A stretch of DNA of 64,000 bases from an uncultured Collinsella sp. (GCA_958408685.1 CATYLC010000011.1:4005-68004), one strand, 5' to 3'; positions 17,974-28,228 are shown, counted from the first letter of the stretch. Notes: generated by a model not told the origin, from the sequence alone. Translations and numbers: made by a program.

Positions 17974-19536
17974 CTACTTACCGTCGTCGTCCTGGGCTTC
18001 ATCGCGCGCGTAGAGCTCCAGCATGCGGCGGCGGTATTCGTGCACGGCGAGCTTGGCGCGCTCCAGGCGGCGGCGCTCACGCGGAGTCAGCTTGGACGGG
18101 TCGATCTCGTCGCCATAGGTCTTCTCGGCCAGCAAATGAGCGGCGTCCACGATACGGGCATCGATGTGCCCGCTTGCCGCCTCGGTCGAGAGGCGGTCGG
18201 CAATGGAATCAAGGGTAGGTATGCCGTCGAGCGAACGCCCATGTCCATGCGAGGTCAGCAGCTCGTGCTCGCGTGCGAGCAGGCTCGCCAAATCGTGATG
18301 GGCGCGCAAGATGTCGAGCGCATCGGATGGATGCTCGGCAACCTCTGCCACGGCAGCGACCGGTGCGGCGTCGACCACGCGGTAGAAGAGCTGCGCGAGC
18401 AGCGGCATCAAGAACACCGTGATGGCACCGGCGGCAACCATGACCGACGCAATATCTTGCGACAGCGCGCCCGCGTTGACGGCAACGCTCGTCACGGCAA
18501 CGATGATCGGAAGCGCCGTGGTGCAGTACAGGGCCACGGTAATGCGACCATACGCCGACACATCGCGCGTCGCAGGACAAATGCTCATAGAAATAAGGAT
18601 GGGCACGGCACGAATAATCAGCAACGCCACGATAAAGCCCGCGAGCAAGCCCGGGCGCGACGCCACGGCCGTCAGGTCGATCTTTGCGCCCGATACGGTA
18701 AAGAACACCGGAATCAAAAAGCCGTAGGCCAGGCCGTCGAGCTTGGTCTCGAGCGTATGGTTGCCCTCGGGGATGATATAGCGCAGGACAAAGCCGGCGG
18801 CAAAAGAACCCAACACGATGTCGAGGTCAAAGATGGCCGAGAACGCCACGAGCGTGACCAGGATGAACACCGTCAGACGCACGAAGGTCTGCGACGTGGT
18901 ATCGGCGCGTTCCTCGACAAACGAAAAGAAGCGGCTGCCGACGCGCCTGGAACGACTTGGGACCACGGCCAGCAGCACGCAGACCACAGCAAACAGGCCA
19001 AGAATCACGAGCGTCTGGATGCCGGTGCGGGCAGACAGCAGCACCGACATGGCGAGCACGGGACCGAGCTCGCCCCAAGTGCCATACGCGAGAATCGAGT
19101 CGCCAACGCGCGTGCCGGTGAGCGAGCGCTCGCGCATGATGGGCACAAGCGTGCCGAGCGCCGTGGAAGTAAGGGCGAGCGTCACGGCGATACCGTCGAA
19201 ATGGCTGACCGAGAACCACGGCGTAAAGCGCACGGCAAGCCAGGCGATGCCAAACGTGACGGCCCACGTCGCCAAGCCGTAGCGCCCCTCCACACCCGTA
19301 ATGTTCTTAGGGTCGATCTCAAAGCCGGCAAGCAGGAACAAAAAGGCCAGACCCAGCTCGGACACCAGCGAGACCTCGGCATCTACATGGATGACGCCGA
19401 GCATATGGGGTCCCAGCACCGCACCGAACACGAGCAAAAAGACCGTCTCGGGAACGGGCTTTCCGGGAATCGCCGAGGCGATGAAGGGGCTTGCAAAGGC
19501 CACGAGCGCGATGATGGCGAGTGAAACGAATGCCAT
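17974..19536 (-). CDS. Cation:proton antiporter, CPA2 family
   Basis: A 520-residue membrane protein with about twelve hydrophobic segments in the first 390 residues, matching Na+/H+ exchanger (KefB/GerN-type) proteins: PETVFLLVFGAVLGP, FLLAGFEIDP, the TSTALGTLVPIMRE crossover and GSFAAGFVLRYI. A hydrophilic tail of about 130 residues follows, rich in acidic and Arg residues and without a recognisable TrkA-N domain, perhaps a regulatory segment. The likely role is monovalent cation or pH homeostasis. It diverges from purL; only a weak GAAAGG ribosome site is seen. Confidence 0.85.
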   Translation of the reverse strand: MAFVSLAIIALVAFASPFIASAIPGKPVPETVFLLVFGAVLGPHMLGVIHVDAEVSLVSELGLAFLFLLAGFEIDPKNITGVEGRYGLATWAVTFGIAWLAVRFTPWFSVSHFDGIAVTLALTSTALGTLVPIMRERSLTGTRVGDSILAYGTWGELGPVLAMSVLLSARTGIQTLVILGLFAVVCVLLAVVPSRSRRVGSRFFSFVEERADTTSQTFVRLTVFILVTLVAFSAIFDLDIVLGSFAAGFVLRYIIPEGNHTLETKLDGLAYGFLIPVFFTVSGAKIDLTAVASRPGLLAGFIVALLIIRAVPILISMSICPATRDVSAYGRITVALYCTTALPIIVAVTSVAVNAGALSQDIASVMVAAGAITVFLMPLLAQLFYRVVDAAPVAAVAEVAEHPSDALDILRAHHDLASLLAREHELLTSHGHGRSLDGIPTLDSIADRLSTEAASGHIDARIVDAAHLLAEKTYGDEIDPSKLTPRERRRLERAKLAVHEYRRRMLELYARDEAQDDDGK

Positions 19537-19720
19537 GTGATGCCTTTCTCTTGTTTGCGCTTCACTGTAGCACCCTCGCCGTCCTCAACGCGCCACGAGC
19601 TGTCGTATCATAGTGAGGTTTACAAACATGTGGCTCAAGGCGACCGCAGGGCAGACCCCGCAAACCGACCGCTGCCGCATACCGTACCGTACGCCCAACC
19701 GATCAGGAAGGCAGGAACCA

Positions 19721-22700
19721 ATGGTCTCTCGTATCTACGTGGAGAAGAAACCCGGGTTCGACGTCGAGGCTCAGCAGCTCAAGGGCGAGCTGACCGAAAT
19801 TCTCGGCATCAAGGGCATCGAGGCCCTGAGGATCATCAACCGCTACGACGTCGAGGGCATCGACGAGGAGCTTTTCCGCTCCTGCGTGCCGACCGTCTTT
19901 AGCGAGCCCCAGGTCGATGTGACCTACGACGAGCTCCCCGCAAGCGATGGCGCCGTCTTTGCCGTCGAATTCCTTCCTGGCCAGTTTGACCAGCGCGCCG
20001 ACTCCGCCAGCGAGTGCGTGCAGCTCATCAGCCAGGGCGAGCGCCCCGCCGTGCGCTCCGCCAAGGTCTATATGATCTCGGGCGCTCTGGACGAAGCCGC
20101 CATCGAGGCCATCAAGCACTACGTGGTGAACCCCGTCGAGGCGCGCATCGCCTCGCTCGACCTGCCCGAGACTCTGTACATGGAGACCCCCGAGCCCCAG
20201 CCCGTCGAGGTGCTCGACGGCTTCCGCGAGCTCGATGAGGCCGGCCTTGCCGCCTTTATCGCCGATCGCGGCCTTGCCATGGACGAGGCAGACATCGCCT
20301 TCTGCCAGCAGTACTTCCGCGATGAGGATCGCGACCCCACCATCACCGAAATCCGCGTGATCGACACCTATTGGTCCGATCACTGCCGCCATACCACCTT
20401 CGGCACCGTCCTGGACGACGTGACGATCGACGACGCCGTGGTGCAGCAGGCCTTCGACCGCTACATGGAGATGCGCCACGAACTCGGCCGCGACGCCAAG
20501 CCCGTCTGCCTCATGGACATGGGCACCATCGGCGCTAAGTACCTTAAGAAGACCGGCGTCATGACCGATGTCGATGAGTCCGAGGAAATCAACGCCTGCA
20601 CCGTCAAGGTGAAGGTCGATGTCGACGGCGAGGACCAGGACTGGCTGTTCCTGTTTAAGAACGAGACCCACAACCACCCGACCGAGATCGAGCCCTTCGG
20701 CGGTGCCGCCACCTGCGTGGGCGGCGCCATCCGCGACCCGCTCTCGGGCCGCAGCTACGTGTACCAGGCCATGCGTGTCACCGGCGCCGGCGACCCCACC
20801 GTCCCCGTGTCCGAGACGCTCGAGGGCAAGCTGCCGCAGCGCAAGCTCGTAACCACCGCTGCCGCCGGCTACTCCAGCTACGGCAACCAGATCGGCCTTG
20901 CCACCGGCCAGGTCAACGAGCTCTATCACCCCGGCTACGTGGCCAAGCGCATGGAGGTCGGCGCCGTCGTGGGCGCTACCCCGGCAAACCACGTGCGCCG
21001 CGAGTGCCCCGCCCCCACCGACAAGATCATCCTGCTGGGCGGCCGCACCGGCCGTGACGGCATCGGCGGTGCCACCGGCTCCTCCAAGACCCAGAACACC
21101 GAGTCCATCGAGACCTCGGGTGCCGAGGTCCAGAAGGGCAACGCCCCGGTCGAGCGCAAGCTGCAGCGCCTCTTCCGCCGCGGCGACGCCTGCCGCCTGA
21201 TCAAGCGTTGCAACGACTTTGGCGCCGGCGGCGTCTCGGTCGCCGTGGGCGAGCTTGCCGACGGCCTGTATGTCGACCTGGACACCGTGACCAAGAAGTA
21301 CGACGGCCTGGACGGCACCGAGCTCGCCATTTCCGAGTCCCAGGAGCGCATGGCCTGCGCCGTCGCCGACGGTGACGTCGAGGAGTTCATGGGCTACGCC
21401 GCCGAGGAAAACCTGGAGGCGACCGTTATCGCCGAGGTTACCGCCGAGCCGCGCATGCGCATGGCCTGGAACGGTGTCGCCATCGTCGACCTATCCCGCG
21501 AGTTCCTCAACTCCAACGGCGCGCCCAAGCACCAGGTCGCCCACGTGTGCGCCCGCAGCGTGTGGCAGCCCAGCTGGGCCGGCACCACGCTTGCCGAGCG
21601 CATGACCTCGCTTGTCACCGACCTCAACGTTGCCTCCAACAAGGGCCTTTCCGAGCGCTTCGACTCCACCATCGGTGCCGCAACCGTGCTTATGCCTTTT
21701 GGCGGCAAGACGCAGCTCACCCCGAGCTCGGCCATGGTCGCCAAGTTCCCCGTGGACGGCGAGACCACCACGGCAAGCGCCATGGCATGGGGCTTCAACC
21801 CCTATCTGATGGAGGCCGACCAGTTTGCGGGCGCCTATCTGTCCGTGGTCGAGTCCATCGCCAAACTTGTGGCTGCCGGCTTTGAGCACAAACGCGCCTA
21901 TCTCTCCTTCCAGGAGTACTTCGAGCGTCTGCGCACCGAGGCCGAGCGCTGGGGCAAGCCCACAGCAGCCGTCCTGGGCGCCCTCATGGCCCAAGTCGAC
22001 CTGGGTGCCGGCGCCATCGGCGGCAAGGACTCCATGAGCGGCTCGTTTGAGGACGAGGCCGGCGAGCTCAACGTTCCGCCGACTCTGATCAGCTTCGCTG
22101 TTGCCGTGGGCCGCGCGGCGCGCGCCGTCTCCCCTGAGTTCAAGGGCCTGACGCACCGCGTCGTCCGCATCGCCCCCGCCACCTACGGCGAGGACTACCG
22201 CCCCGACGCCCAGCAGCTGCTCGCCGCGTTTGACGCCGTCGAGGCGCTCACTGCTACCGGCGACGCCCTGGCCGTCTCCACGCCCGGCTACGGCTGTGGC
22301 GCCGAGAGCCTCTTTAAGATGTGCGTCGGCAACCAGATCGGCATCGAGCTTGCCGAGGATGTGGACGTGGAGAGCCTCTTCACCCCGCTCTACGGCAGCT
22401 TTATCGTCGAGCTCGCCGAGGACGCCGAGCTGCCCGAGGTCGCCGACGGCGTTGTCGTCGAGCCCCTGGGTACCACCGTCGAGGGCTATGTCATCGACAC
22501 CGGCTCCGAGGTCATCGAGCTCGCCGAGCTCCAGGAGGCCTGGGAGAGCGGCATCGAGGGCGTCTTCGCCTACCGCAGCGCCGGCGAGACCCCCGAGGTC
22601 GAGACCATCGACTTCCGCGCCAAGGATATCCACGTGTACGGCGGCGCCAAGATCGCCCGCCCGCGCGTGATCATCCCCGTGTTCCCCGGCAACAACTGCG

Positions 22701-23467
22701 AGTACGACAGCGCCCGCGCCTTCCGTGCCGCCGGTGCCGAGGCCGACACCTTCGTGATCAACAACCTCACGCCCGAGGCCGTCGCCGAGAGCACCCACGA
22801 GCTTGCCCGCCGCATCCGTGCAAGCCAGATCGTCATGATCCCCGGCGGCTTCTCGGGCGGCGACGAGCCCGACGGCTCTGCCAAGTTCATCACGGCGTTC
22901 TTCCGTGCTCCCGAGGTCACCGAGGCAGTCCGCGACCTGCTCAAGGCCCGCGACGGCCTGATGCTGGGCATCTGCAACGGCTTCCAGGCTCTGGTCAAGC
23001 TCGGCCTGGTGCCCTACGGTGACATCGTCGACGCCACGCCCGATGCGCCCACGCTGACGTTCAACACCATCGGTCGCCATCAGAGCCGCCTGGTGCGCAC
23101 CCGCATCTCGTCCAACCTGTCCCCATGGCTGTCGCAGTGCAGCCTGGACGACCCCTACACCGTCGCCATCAGCCACGGCGAGGGCCGCTTTGTCGCCAAT
23201 GACGAAGTACTCGCCCAGCTGATCGCCAACGGCCAGGTCGCCACGCAGTACGTGGGCGAGGACGGCAAGCCCAGCATGGATCTTTCCGTCAACCCCAACG
23301 GCTCCGCACTCGCCATTGAGGGCATCACGAGCCCCGACGGCCGCGTCCTAGGCAAGATGGGCCATGCCGAGCGTCGCGGCGACAACCTGTACCGCAACGT
23401 GCCCGAGCATGTCCCCGGCGACAAGTTCATGCCGATCTTTGAGAGCGGCGTAGCCTACTTCGCTTAA
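19721..23467 (+). CDS. purL: Phosphoribosylformylglycinamidine synthase, single-chain
   Basis: Fourth step of purine synthesis: FGAR + Gln + ATP to FGAM. The 1248 residues form the large single-chain type: an N-terminal PurS-like part, FGAM synthase halves with YWSDHCRHTTF and ETHNHPTEIEPFGGAATCVGG, and a C-terminal class I glutaminase (PGGFSGGDEPDG, nucleophile Cys in GICNGFQAL, His in ISHGEGRF). The ATG at 19721 has AGGAAGG upstream; a GTG 36 codons earlier is in frame but its leader is not conserved. It stands apart from other pur genes. Its codon use is strongly C/G-ending, suggesting high expression. Confidence 0.96.
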   Translation: MVSRIYVEKKPGFDVEAQQLKGELTEILGIKGIEALRIINRYDVEGIDEELFRSCVPTVFSEPQVDVTYDELPASDGAVFAVEFLPGQFDQRADSASECVQLISQGERPAVRSAKVYMISGALDEAAIEAIKHYVVNPVEARIASLDLPETLYMETPEPQPVEVLDGFRELDEAGLAAFIADRGLAMDEADIAFCQQYFRDEDRDPTITEIRVIDTYWSDHCRHTTFGTVLDDVTIDDAVVQQAFDRYMEMRHELGRDAKPVCLMDMGTIGAKYLKKTGVMTDVDESEEINACTVKVKVDVDGEDQDWLFLFKNETHNHPTEIEPFGGAATCVGGAIRDPLSGRSYVYQAMRVTGAGDPTVPVSETLEGKLPQRKLVTTAAAGYSSYGNQIGLATGQVNELYHPGYVAKRMEVGAVVGATPANHVRRECPAPTDKIILLGGRTGRDGIGGATGSSKTQNTESIETSGAEVQKGNAPVERKLQRLFRRGDACRLIKRCNDFGAGGVSVAVGELADGLYVDLDTVTKKYDGLDGTELAISESQERMACAVADGDVEEFMGYAAEENLEATVIAEVTAEPRMRMAWNGVAIVDLSREFLNSNGAPKHQVAHVCARSVWQPSWAGTTLAERMTSLVTDLNVASNKGLSERFDSTIGAATVLMPFGGKTQLTPSSAMVAKFPVDGETTTASAMAWGFNPYLMEADQFAGAYLSVVESIAKLVAAGFEHKRAYLSFQEYFERLRTEAERWGKPTAAVLGALMAQVDLGAGAIGGKDSMSGSFEDEAGELNVPPTLISFAVAVGRAARAVSPEFKGLTHRVVRIAPATYGEDYRPDAQQLLAAFDAVEALTATGDALAVSTPGYGCGAESLFKMCVGNQIGIELAEDVDVESLFTPLYGSFIVELAEDAELPEVADGVVVEPLGTTVEGYVIDTGSEVIELAELQEAWESGIEGVFAYRSAGETPEVETIDFRAKDIHVYGGAKIARPRVIIPVFPGNNCEYDSARAFRAAGAEADTFVINNLTPEAVAESTHELARRIRASQIVMIPGGFSGGDEPDGSAKFITAFFRAPEVTEAVRDLLKARDGLMLGICNGFQALVKLGLVPYGDIVDATPDAPTLTFNTIGRHQSRLVRTRISSNLSPWLSQCSLDDPYTVAISHGEGRFVANDEVLAQLIANGQVATQYVGEDGKPSMDLSVNPNGSALAIEGITSPDGRVLGKMGHAERRGDNLYRNVPEHVPGDKFMPIFESGVAYFA

Positions 23468-23504
23468 TACGTTCCCATCGGGTACAATCCCCTCGGGTAA
23501 CAAC

Positions 23505-23541
23505 ACCCGCCACCGACGCATCCGGTGGCGGGTTCTTTTTT
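23505..23541 (+). terminator. Rho-independent terminator of purL
   Basis: ACCCGCCACC pairs with GGTGGCGGGT around nine bases, followed by TCTTTTTT. Confidence 0.9.
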
Positions 23542-23566
23542 GCTTCGCGCATGTAGAAAGGACATC

Positions 23567-24502
23567 ATGAAAAGCCGCAAGCCGTATCTCGCCACCCTGC
23601 CCGGACTCATCCTGGGCTGTCTCGTTTGCTGCGCGCTCTGGGGCTCTGCCTTCCCCTGCATCAAGATCGGCTACGGCCTCTTTGGCATTCCCGCGCACGA
23701 CAGCGCCTCGCAGCTGCTCTTCGCGGGTCTGCGCTTCACCCTTGCCGGCATGCTGGTCATTGTTGGCATGAGCGTGGCCCAGCGCCGACCGCTCGTTCCG
23801 CAAGCGCGTGATATCAAGCCCATCTGCATCTTGTCGCTCTTCCAGACCATCGGCCAGTACTTCTTTTTCTACCTTGGTCTCTCCCGTGCAAGCGCTATGT
23901 CAAGCTCCATCATCGAGGCCAGCGCCAACTTCTTGGCTATCCTCTTTGCCGTCCTGGCGTTTCGCACCGAAAAGCTCGATGCGGCCAAGGTGCTCGGCTG
24001 CGTACTGGGCTTTGCCGGCGTCGCGCTCGTCAACCTTTCGGGCGCGGACGGCACCTTTGGCTTTACGCTCGACGGCGAGGGCTTCATCCTGGCCTCCACC
24101 GTCGCGGGCGCCCTTTCGACCTGCCTGATCGGCATCTTCTCGCGCGAGCACGACGGCGTCTTGCTTGCCGGGTGGCAGTTCTTGGTCGGCGGCCTGGTCC
24201 TCACCGCCATCGGCTTTATGATGGGTGGCGCGCTCTCCCCCACGGCGATTGCCCCCGCCATCGCGCTCATCATCTACATGGCGCTTATCTCCGCGGTCGC
24301 CTACTCGCTGTGGTCGCGCCTGCTTGCCGTCAACCCCGTCAGCCGCGTCTCGGTCTTTGGGTTTATGAACCCCGTCTTTGGTGTGCTGCTGAGCGCGCTG
24401 CTGCTCGGCGAGGGTGCTGGCACGAGCCCCGTTACCGTCATCGTTGCCCTGCTGTTGGTCTGCAGCGGCATCATCATCGTCAACAAACCCAAAAAAGCTT
24501 AA
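23567..24502 (+). CDS. EamA/DMT-family transporter
   Basis: A 311-residue drug/metabolite transporter with ten predicted transmembrane segments in two EamA repeats. The first begins CLVCCALWGSAFPCIKIG, the typical WGS-x-F start; the second repeat includes SAVAYSLWSRLLAVNPVSR and the conserved end FGVLLSALLLGEG. It probably exports a metabolite or amino acid; the substrate is unknown. The ATG at 23567 follows GAAAGGA; an in-frame start at 23525 lies within the purL terminator and is rejected. Confidence 0.86.
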   Translation: MKSRKPYLATLPGLILGCLVCCALWGSAFPCIKIGYGLFGIPAHDSASQLLFAGLRFTLAGMLVIVGMSVAQRRPLVPQARDIKPICILSLFQTIGQYFFFYLGLSRASAMSSSIIEASANFLAILFAVLAFRTEKLDAAKVLGCVLGFAGVALVNLSGADGTFGFTLDGEGFILASTVAGALSTCLIGIFSREHDGVLLAGWQFLVGGLVLTAIGFMMGGALSPTAIAPAIALIIYMALISAVAYSLWSRLLAVNPVSRVSVFGFMNPVFGVLLSALLLGEGAGTSPVTVIVALLLVCSGIIIVNKPKKA

Positions 24503-24603
24503 CGAACTGCCCTTATTTAGCAGAGGGGATTCATGTACTTTAGCTTAATGGAGTACATCGGTGAGCTGAGGACCGCCACGCACGCAAGCGTGCACCCCTT
24601 TTC

Positions 24604-25746
24604 CTAGCGTATCTGGACGCCGGCTTTCTTTTTCTCGGCCTTGACGCGGTAGAGCTCCGCATCGGCAGCGCGAAGTAAGTCTTGCCAGGTATCAACACTA
24701 TCGCCGACCCGCGCGTAACCGATGGACATCCGCAATGCATGCGGCACCTCGGCACGAGCGAGCTCGTCGTTAATCGCCGAACACAGGTCTATGATGTCCT
24801 GTTCCGCCGTCGCCTTTTGAAGCACCACGAACTCATCGCCACCATAGCGTGCGATAAAACCACCAGACGCCGAGCAGACCTCTTTGAGCGTAGCAGATAT
24901 GACCTGGAGGGCATGATCGCCCTCAACATGTCCATACCGGTCGTTAATTTGCTTAAAGCCGTCGGCATCCATCATAAGCAGATACACATCATCGGCCTGG
25001 TCAGCACCCGAGAACAGCGACAGCATATAGGTCTCAAAACGGTTGCGATTGTTAAGGCCAGTCAACGGGTCGGTCGAGATCAGCTGCTCCTGACAAACAA
25101 TGTAGAGCTGCAACATACTTAACATGATGCCGACACTAAGGCAGGGACCCGAATAAAAGACCTGAAAGACACCGGCCACCAAGGCCGGAATGGCGAAAAA
25201 TGCCAAGGTTTGATAGATGGCCTTCTTTTGTAGGCTCTCGACCTTGCAAGATTGTATAAACGCATGCAGGGACGTATATATAACGTAGCAGTAGCTGACG
25301 ATGGGCTGGATCATATAGACAAAACCGCGACGATACGCGCCCTGCGCATCGATATAGAACAGGGCGTGCGTCCAGTAGCTAGTAAACGCCAGTACGACTA
25401 CCAGCACCGCAGGCAGCGTTACAAACGCCATCCTATAGCGCGCGGTCAAAAGGCGAGAACCCTGCACCGTCTCGGAATAGATAAACCAAATGAGGCACGC
25501 GGCGGCAAAGAGCGAAAACGAAACCGCGTTGGAAATCCAGTTGGCAGCAATGCCCAGCGTGCCGCCCACACCGTCCGAAAGCGTCCAGATTATATCGAAT
25601 AGCATGTACGCGGCAGAGGTGTAACCGAGCGTACTAAACAATAACTGCTGGGTACTCGAGAACAAGGAGTGGCGACTTCGCGCGGCAAGCCCGATAAGAA
25701 CAATCATGCATAGCAGGAATATCTCAATCTTGAGTGCCTTAACCAC
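24604..25746 (-). CDS. Membrane-bound GGDEF diguanylate cyclase
   Basis: A 380-residue protein with about eight hydrophobic segments in the first 225 residues (an MHYT/7TM-like sensor of unrecognised family) and a C-terminal GGDEF domain. DPLTGLNNRNRF opens the domain, MMDADGFKQIND is the metal/substrate strand and YGGDEFV is the intact active site, so c-di-GMP synthesis is expected. I see no RxxD inhibitory site five residues before GGDEF, so product inhibition may be absent. Start: GTG at 25744-25746 with AAGGGATGG upstream; an in-frame TTG at 25801-25803 is possible. No EAL or PilZ gene is in the window. Confidence 0.87.
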   Translation of the reverse strand: MVKALKIEIFLLCMIVLIGLAARSRHSLFSSTQQLLFSTLGYTSAAYMLFDIIWTLSDGVGGTLGIAANWISNAVSFSLFAAACLIWFIYSETVQGSRLLTARYRMAFVTLPAVLVVVLAFTSYWTHALFYIDAQGAYRRGFVYMIQPIVSYCYVIYTSLHAFIQSCKVESLQKKAIYQTLAFFAIPALVAGVFQVFYSGPCLSVGIMLSMLQLYIVCQEQLISTDPLTGLNNRNRFETYMLSLFSGADQADDVYLLMMDADGFKQINDRYGHVEGDHALQVISATLKEVCSASGGFIARYGGDEFVVLQKATAEQDIIDLCSAINDELARAEVPHALRMSIGYARVGDSVDTWQDLLRAADAELYRVKAEKKKAGVQIR

Positions 25747-25843
25747 TAGACGCCATCCCTTCAATATCCAAGTGGTCAGAATCGCCCGATTCGTGTCTGG
25801 CAATAAACACCCCTACTCCGCAGGGGTAAGGGGAATAATAGCA

Positions 25844-25886
25844 GAGCGCCCGAACGTCACTGCAAGACAGCTTTCGTTCGGGCGCT
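25844..25886 (-). terminator. Stem-loop downstream of the KdgT-type permease gene
   Basis: AGCGCCCGAACG pairs perfectly with CGTTCGGGCGCT around a 19-base loop; minus-strand sequence beyond the stem is CTGCTATTATTCCCC. Likely terminates kdgT. Confidence 0.6.
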
Positions 25887-25932
25887 CAAACGGCGCGAAT
25901 TGCACGCCGGCTTGATTGACTCGCGTCGACGA

Positions 25933-26955
25933 TTACTCGCCATCGATGTCGGTCGCGACGGCCTCCTCGATGGCCTCGACACCGGCAGGCGACAGATCCT
26001 CTTTGCCGTGGCAGAACTTCTTATCGACCCAGCCGGTCAGAATCGGAGCCATGATTGCCGTGATGATGACGGCAGTGGCGATCTGCGCATACGCAGTGGG
26101 CGCAAGCTCGGCATAGCGCGGGGCGACCTCGGCGAGGGCGACCGGCGTGGTCATAGCCGTGCCGGCGATAGTGGAGCAGGCAACGGCCGCCTTGCCGTTA
26201 CCACCGCACAGGCGCTCGAACGCAAAGGTAATGGGACCGACGATAAAGAGCGTGATGAGGCCCAGCAGGATGCCCGAAATACCGCCGGTGATAAAGCTCG
26301 AAAGGCTCATGGACGCACCGAGCTGAAAGCCGATAACGGCGATCGCGGGATTGGCGCCGGGGACCAGCAGATTCTTGATAAACGGGAACAAGTTGCCCAG
26401 GACCATGCCGATAACAAGCGGCAGGATGGATCCGATGATGGTGCCGACGGGGATGTTGGCGAGACCCGAGACACCGAGGATGATCATCGTGACGGCGGGG
26501 CCGGCCGTAAAGAACAGGATACCGACAGCGCCCTGCTCGGACTCATCGCCGAACTCGCCCATGATGCCCGTATAGAGCGCCATGTTGCAAAACGTTATGC
26601 CGCCGATGATAGACACGGAGCTCAGGCCCAGGAAGTTATCGTTAAAGAAGTACGCGACGCCCAGACCCAGCGCGGCTGCCACTACAAGCTTAGGAATCAG
26701 CACGACGATGCCGGTCTTGATGGCGCCCGGCGTGGACTTAAAGCTGATGCCGGCGCCCACGAACAGCAAGATCGCGGCAACGATGGTGTTGGAGCCGCCG
26801 CGGCAGGCAGCCGTAAAGAAGCCGCCGACCTCAAAGACCTGCGGGCAGAAGGTATTGAGCAAAAGGCCGACGATCATCGGATAGATCATGATGTCGCCCG
26901 GGATGCGCGGTACCTTGAATTTCTTTTGCTCGCTGGCGGTCGCTTCCTGTGCCAT
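25933..26955 (-). CDS. kdgT: 2-keto-3-deoxygluconate permease family transporter
   Basis: A 340-residue membrane protein of the KdgT family (H+-coupled uptake of 2-keto-3-deoxygluconate from pectin breakdown). The start IPGDIMIYPMIVGLLLNTFCPQVFEVGGFFTA and the later FTAGPAVTMI, GFQLGASMSLSSF and CSTIAGTAMTTPVAL are family-like, with ten hydrophobic segments. It is slightly longer than E. coli KdgT. The ATG at 26953-26955 has GGGGG upstream. No KDG kinase or aldolase gene adjoins it, so the actual sugar acid could differ. Confidence 0.86.
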   Translation of the reverse strand: MAQEATASEQKKFKVPRIPGDIMIYPMIVGLLLNTFCPQVFEVGGFFTAACRGGSNTIVAAILLFVGAGISFKSTPGAIKTGIVVLIPKLVVAAALGLGVAYFFNDNFLGLSSVSIIGGITFCNMALYTGIMGEFGDESEQGAVGILFFTAGPAVTMIILGVSGLANIPVGTIIGSILPLVIGMVLGNLFPFIKNLLVPGANPAIAVIGFQLGASMSLSSFITGGISGILLGLITLFIVGPITFAFERLCGGNGKAAVACSTIAGTAMTTPVALAEVAPRYAELAPTAYAQIATAVIITAIMAPILTGWVDKKFCHGKEDLSPAGVEAIEEAVATDIDGE

Positions 26956-27096
26956 GAAACCCCCATTTCCGCTGACGCAGAACAAAAGCCCACGTCACGC
27001 TTTGCTACAGTAAAGTTTGACCATGGTACCAGAAGAAGCAGACCGCCTCGGTGAGAAATTCGATTCGTTAGGCCGGGACGATAACGCGTCCTGCTC

Positions 27097-27420
27097 CTAT
27101 ACGAGGCTCAAAACGATATAGAACACGATGCCCGAAACGCAGCACCACAACATCGACTTTGTCTTGATTGCCACCGCCACGACGCCGGTGGCCGCAATCC
27201 AGGGAACCAAGGCAGGCCAGAGTCCCGCGTCGAACGCGCCGGGGTTCACCAAGTCGTTGGCGACCAGCGCGGCAAAGGCAGCGGGCGGGATATAGCCCAG
27301 GGCCTCGGTAATGCGGGGCGACAGGGTCCGCCCGCGCAAGGCGAACGCCGGCGCGATGCGAAAGAACGCGATAGCAGCCCACGACGACAGCCACAGAACC
27401 AAGAACTCGTTAGCGGGCAT
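27097..27420 (-). CDS. azlD: AzlD-type branched-chain amino acid exporter small subunit
   Basis: A 107-residue protein with four hydrophobic segments, of the AzlD family. It pairs with AzlC to form a branched-chain amino acid exporter (BrnFE type). FFRIAPAFALRGRTLSPRITEALGYIPPAAFAALV fits the family pattern where a conserved Pro-rich loop follows the first helix. Its ATG lies inside the end of azlC (11-base overlap), so translation is coupled. Confidence 0.88.
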   Translation of the reverse strand: MPANEFLVLWLSSWAAIAFFRIAPAFALRGRTLSPRITEALGYIPPAAFAALVANDLVNPGAFDAGLWPALVPWIAATGVVAVAIKTKSMLWCCVSGIVFYIVLSLV

Positions 27421-28102
27421 CGCGGGCACCTCTTCCGTCAAATACAGTATCGCACGCCAGCGCAATGGCAATGCCGACCACGACGCTTGCCGGCACGGCA
27501 ATATTCGCGAGGCCCAAGAACTTGCATACGGCGACGGACACCGCGCCCGAAACCGCCGCGACAACGTTACCGCGCGACAACCGCTGCGAAAAGAGCAGGC
27601 AGATAAAGAGCGAGGTGCAGACAAAGGCTGCAATGGCGGTGGGAACATCGACAACGGCGCCGACGATGGCGCCCATCGTACACGAAACGCCCCATGTTGC
27701 GATGAGGATCACGTTGAGCACAAAGGACTCGCGCGGGCCCCAATCCTCCCCTTCAACCAACTTGGCAAGCGAGATGCCATATGCCTCCTCGGTAAGTGTC
27801 GCGGCAACAGCCAGCGTCTGACGCTTCGAGGCACCCCTCAGATGCGGTGCGATCGATGCCGAGTAAAGCGCAAAACGCGAGGAGATGGCGGCAACGCTCG
27901 CGACGATCGATGCTGCAGGCACACCCGCCAGCCACAGGTTGCAGATCATAAACTGGCCGCTGCCCGTCACAAACGTACTGCTTAGAGCAAAGACCATCCA
28001 GGGCTCCATTCCCGTCTGCCCCATGATCATTCCGCACGGCGCGCCTATTGCCACATAGGTAAGCATCACTGGCCAGACGGTTCTAACGATTTTGAGCACC
28101 AT
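27410..28102 (-). CDS. azlC: AzlC-type branched-chain amino acid exporter large subunit
   Basis: A 230-residue membrane protein of the AzlC family. GAPCGMIMGQTG near residue 22, the FVTGSGQFMICNLWLAG stretch and TLTEEAYGISL correspond to the conserved regions of AzlC/BrnF permeases. With AzlD it probably exports excess Leu/Ile/Val or related amino acids, opposing the liv importer elsewhere in the window. The ATG at 28100-28102 is preceded by AGGATGAG. A longer frame to 28171 is not supported. Confidence 0.88.
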   Translation of the reverse strand: MVLKIVRTVWPVMLTYVAIGAPCGMIMGQTGMEPWMVFALSSTFVTGSGQFMICNLWLAGVPAASIVASVAAISSRFALYSASIAPHLRGASKRQTLAVAATLTEEAYGISLAKLVEGEDWGPRESFVLNVILIATWGVSCTMGAIVGAVVDVPTAIAAFVCTSLFICLLFSQRLSRGNVVAAVSGAVSVAVCKFLGLANIAVPASVVVGIAIALACDTVFDGRGARDAR

Positions 28103-28228
28103 ACGTTTCTCATCCTGACAAGGTCTCCGAGCCGCATGTAGCGACACGGCAGAATCATCATCCGGCAGCAACCGAGTTCACCTACAATTGCCACCGGATC
28201 GAAAGACACAACTTTTTAGGAAGTCATT

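Noticed and set aside
17761..19524. 587-codon plus-strand frame over the antiporter gene
   Set aside because: Antisense shadow; the minus-strand gene has a clear membrane-transporter pattern.
21491..23176. 561-codon minus-strand frame within purL
   Set aside because: Mirror of a highly biased gene; no ribosome site or motif.
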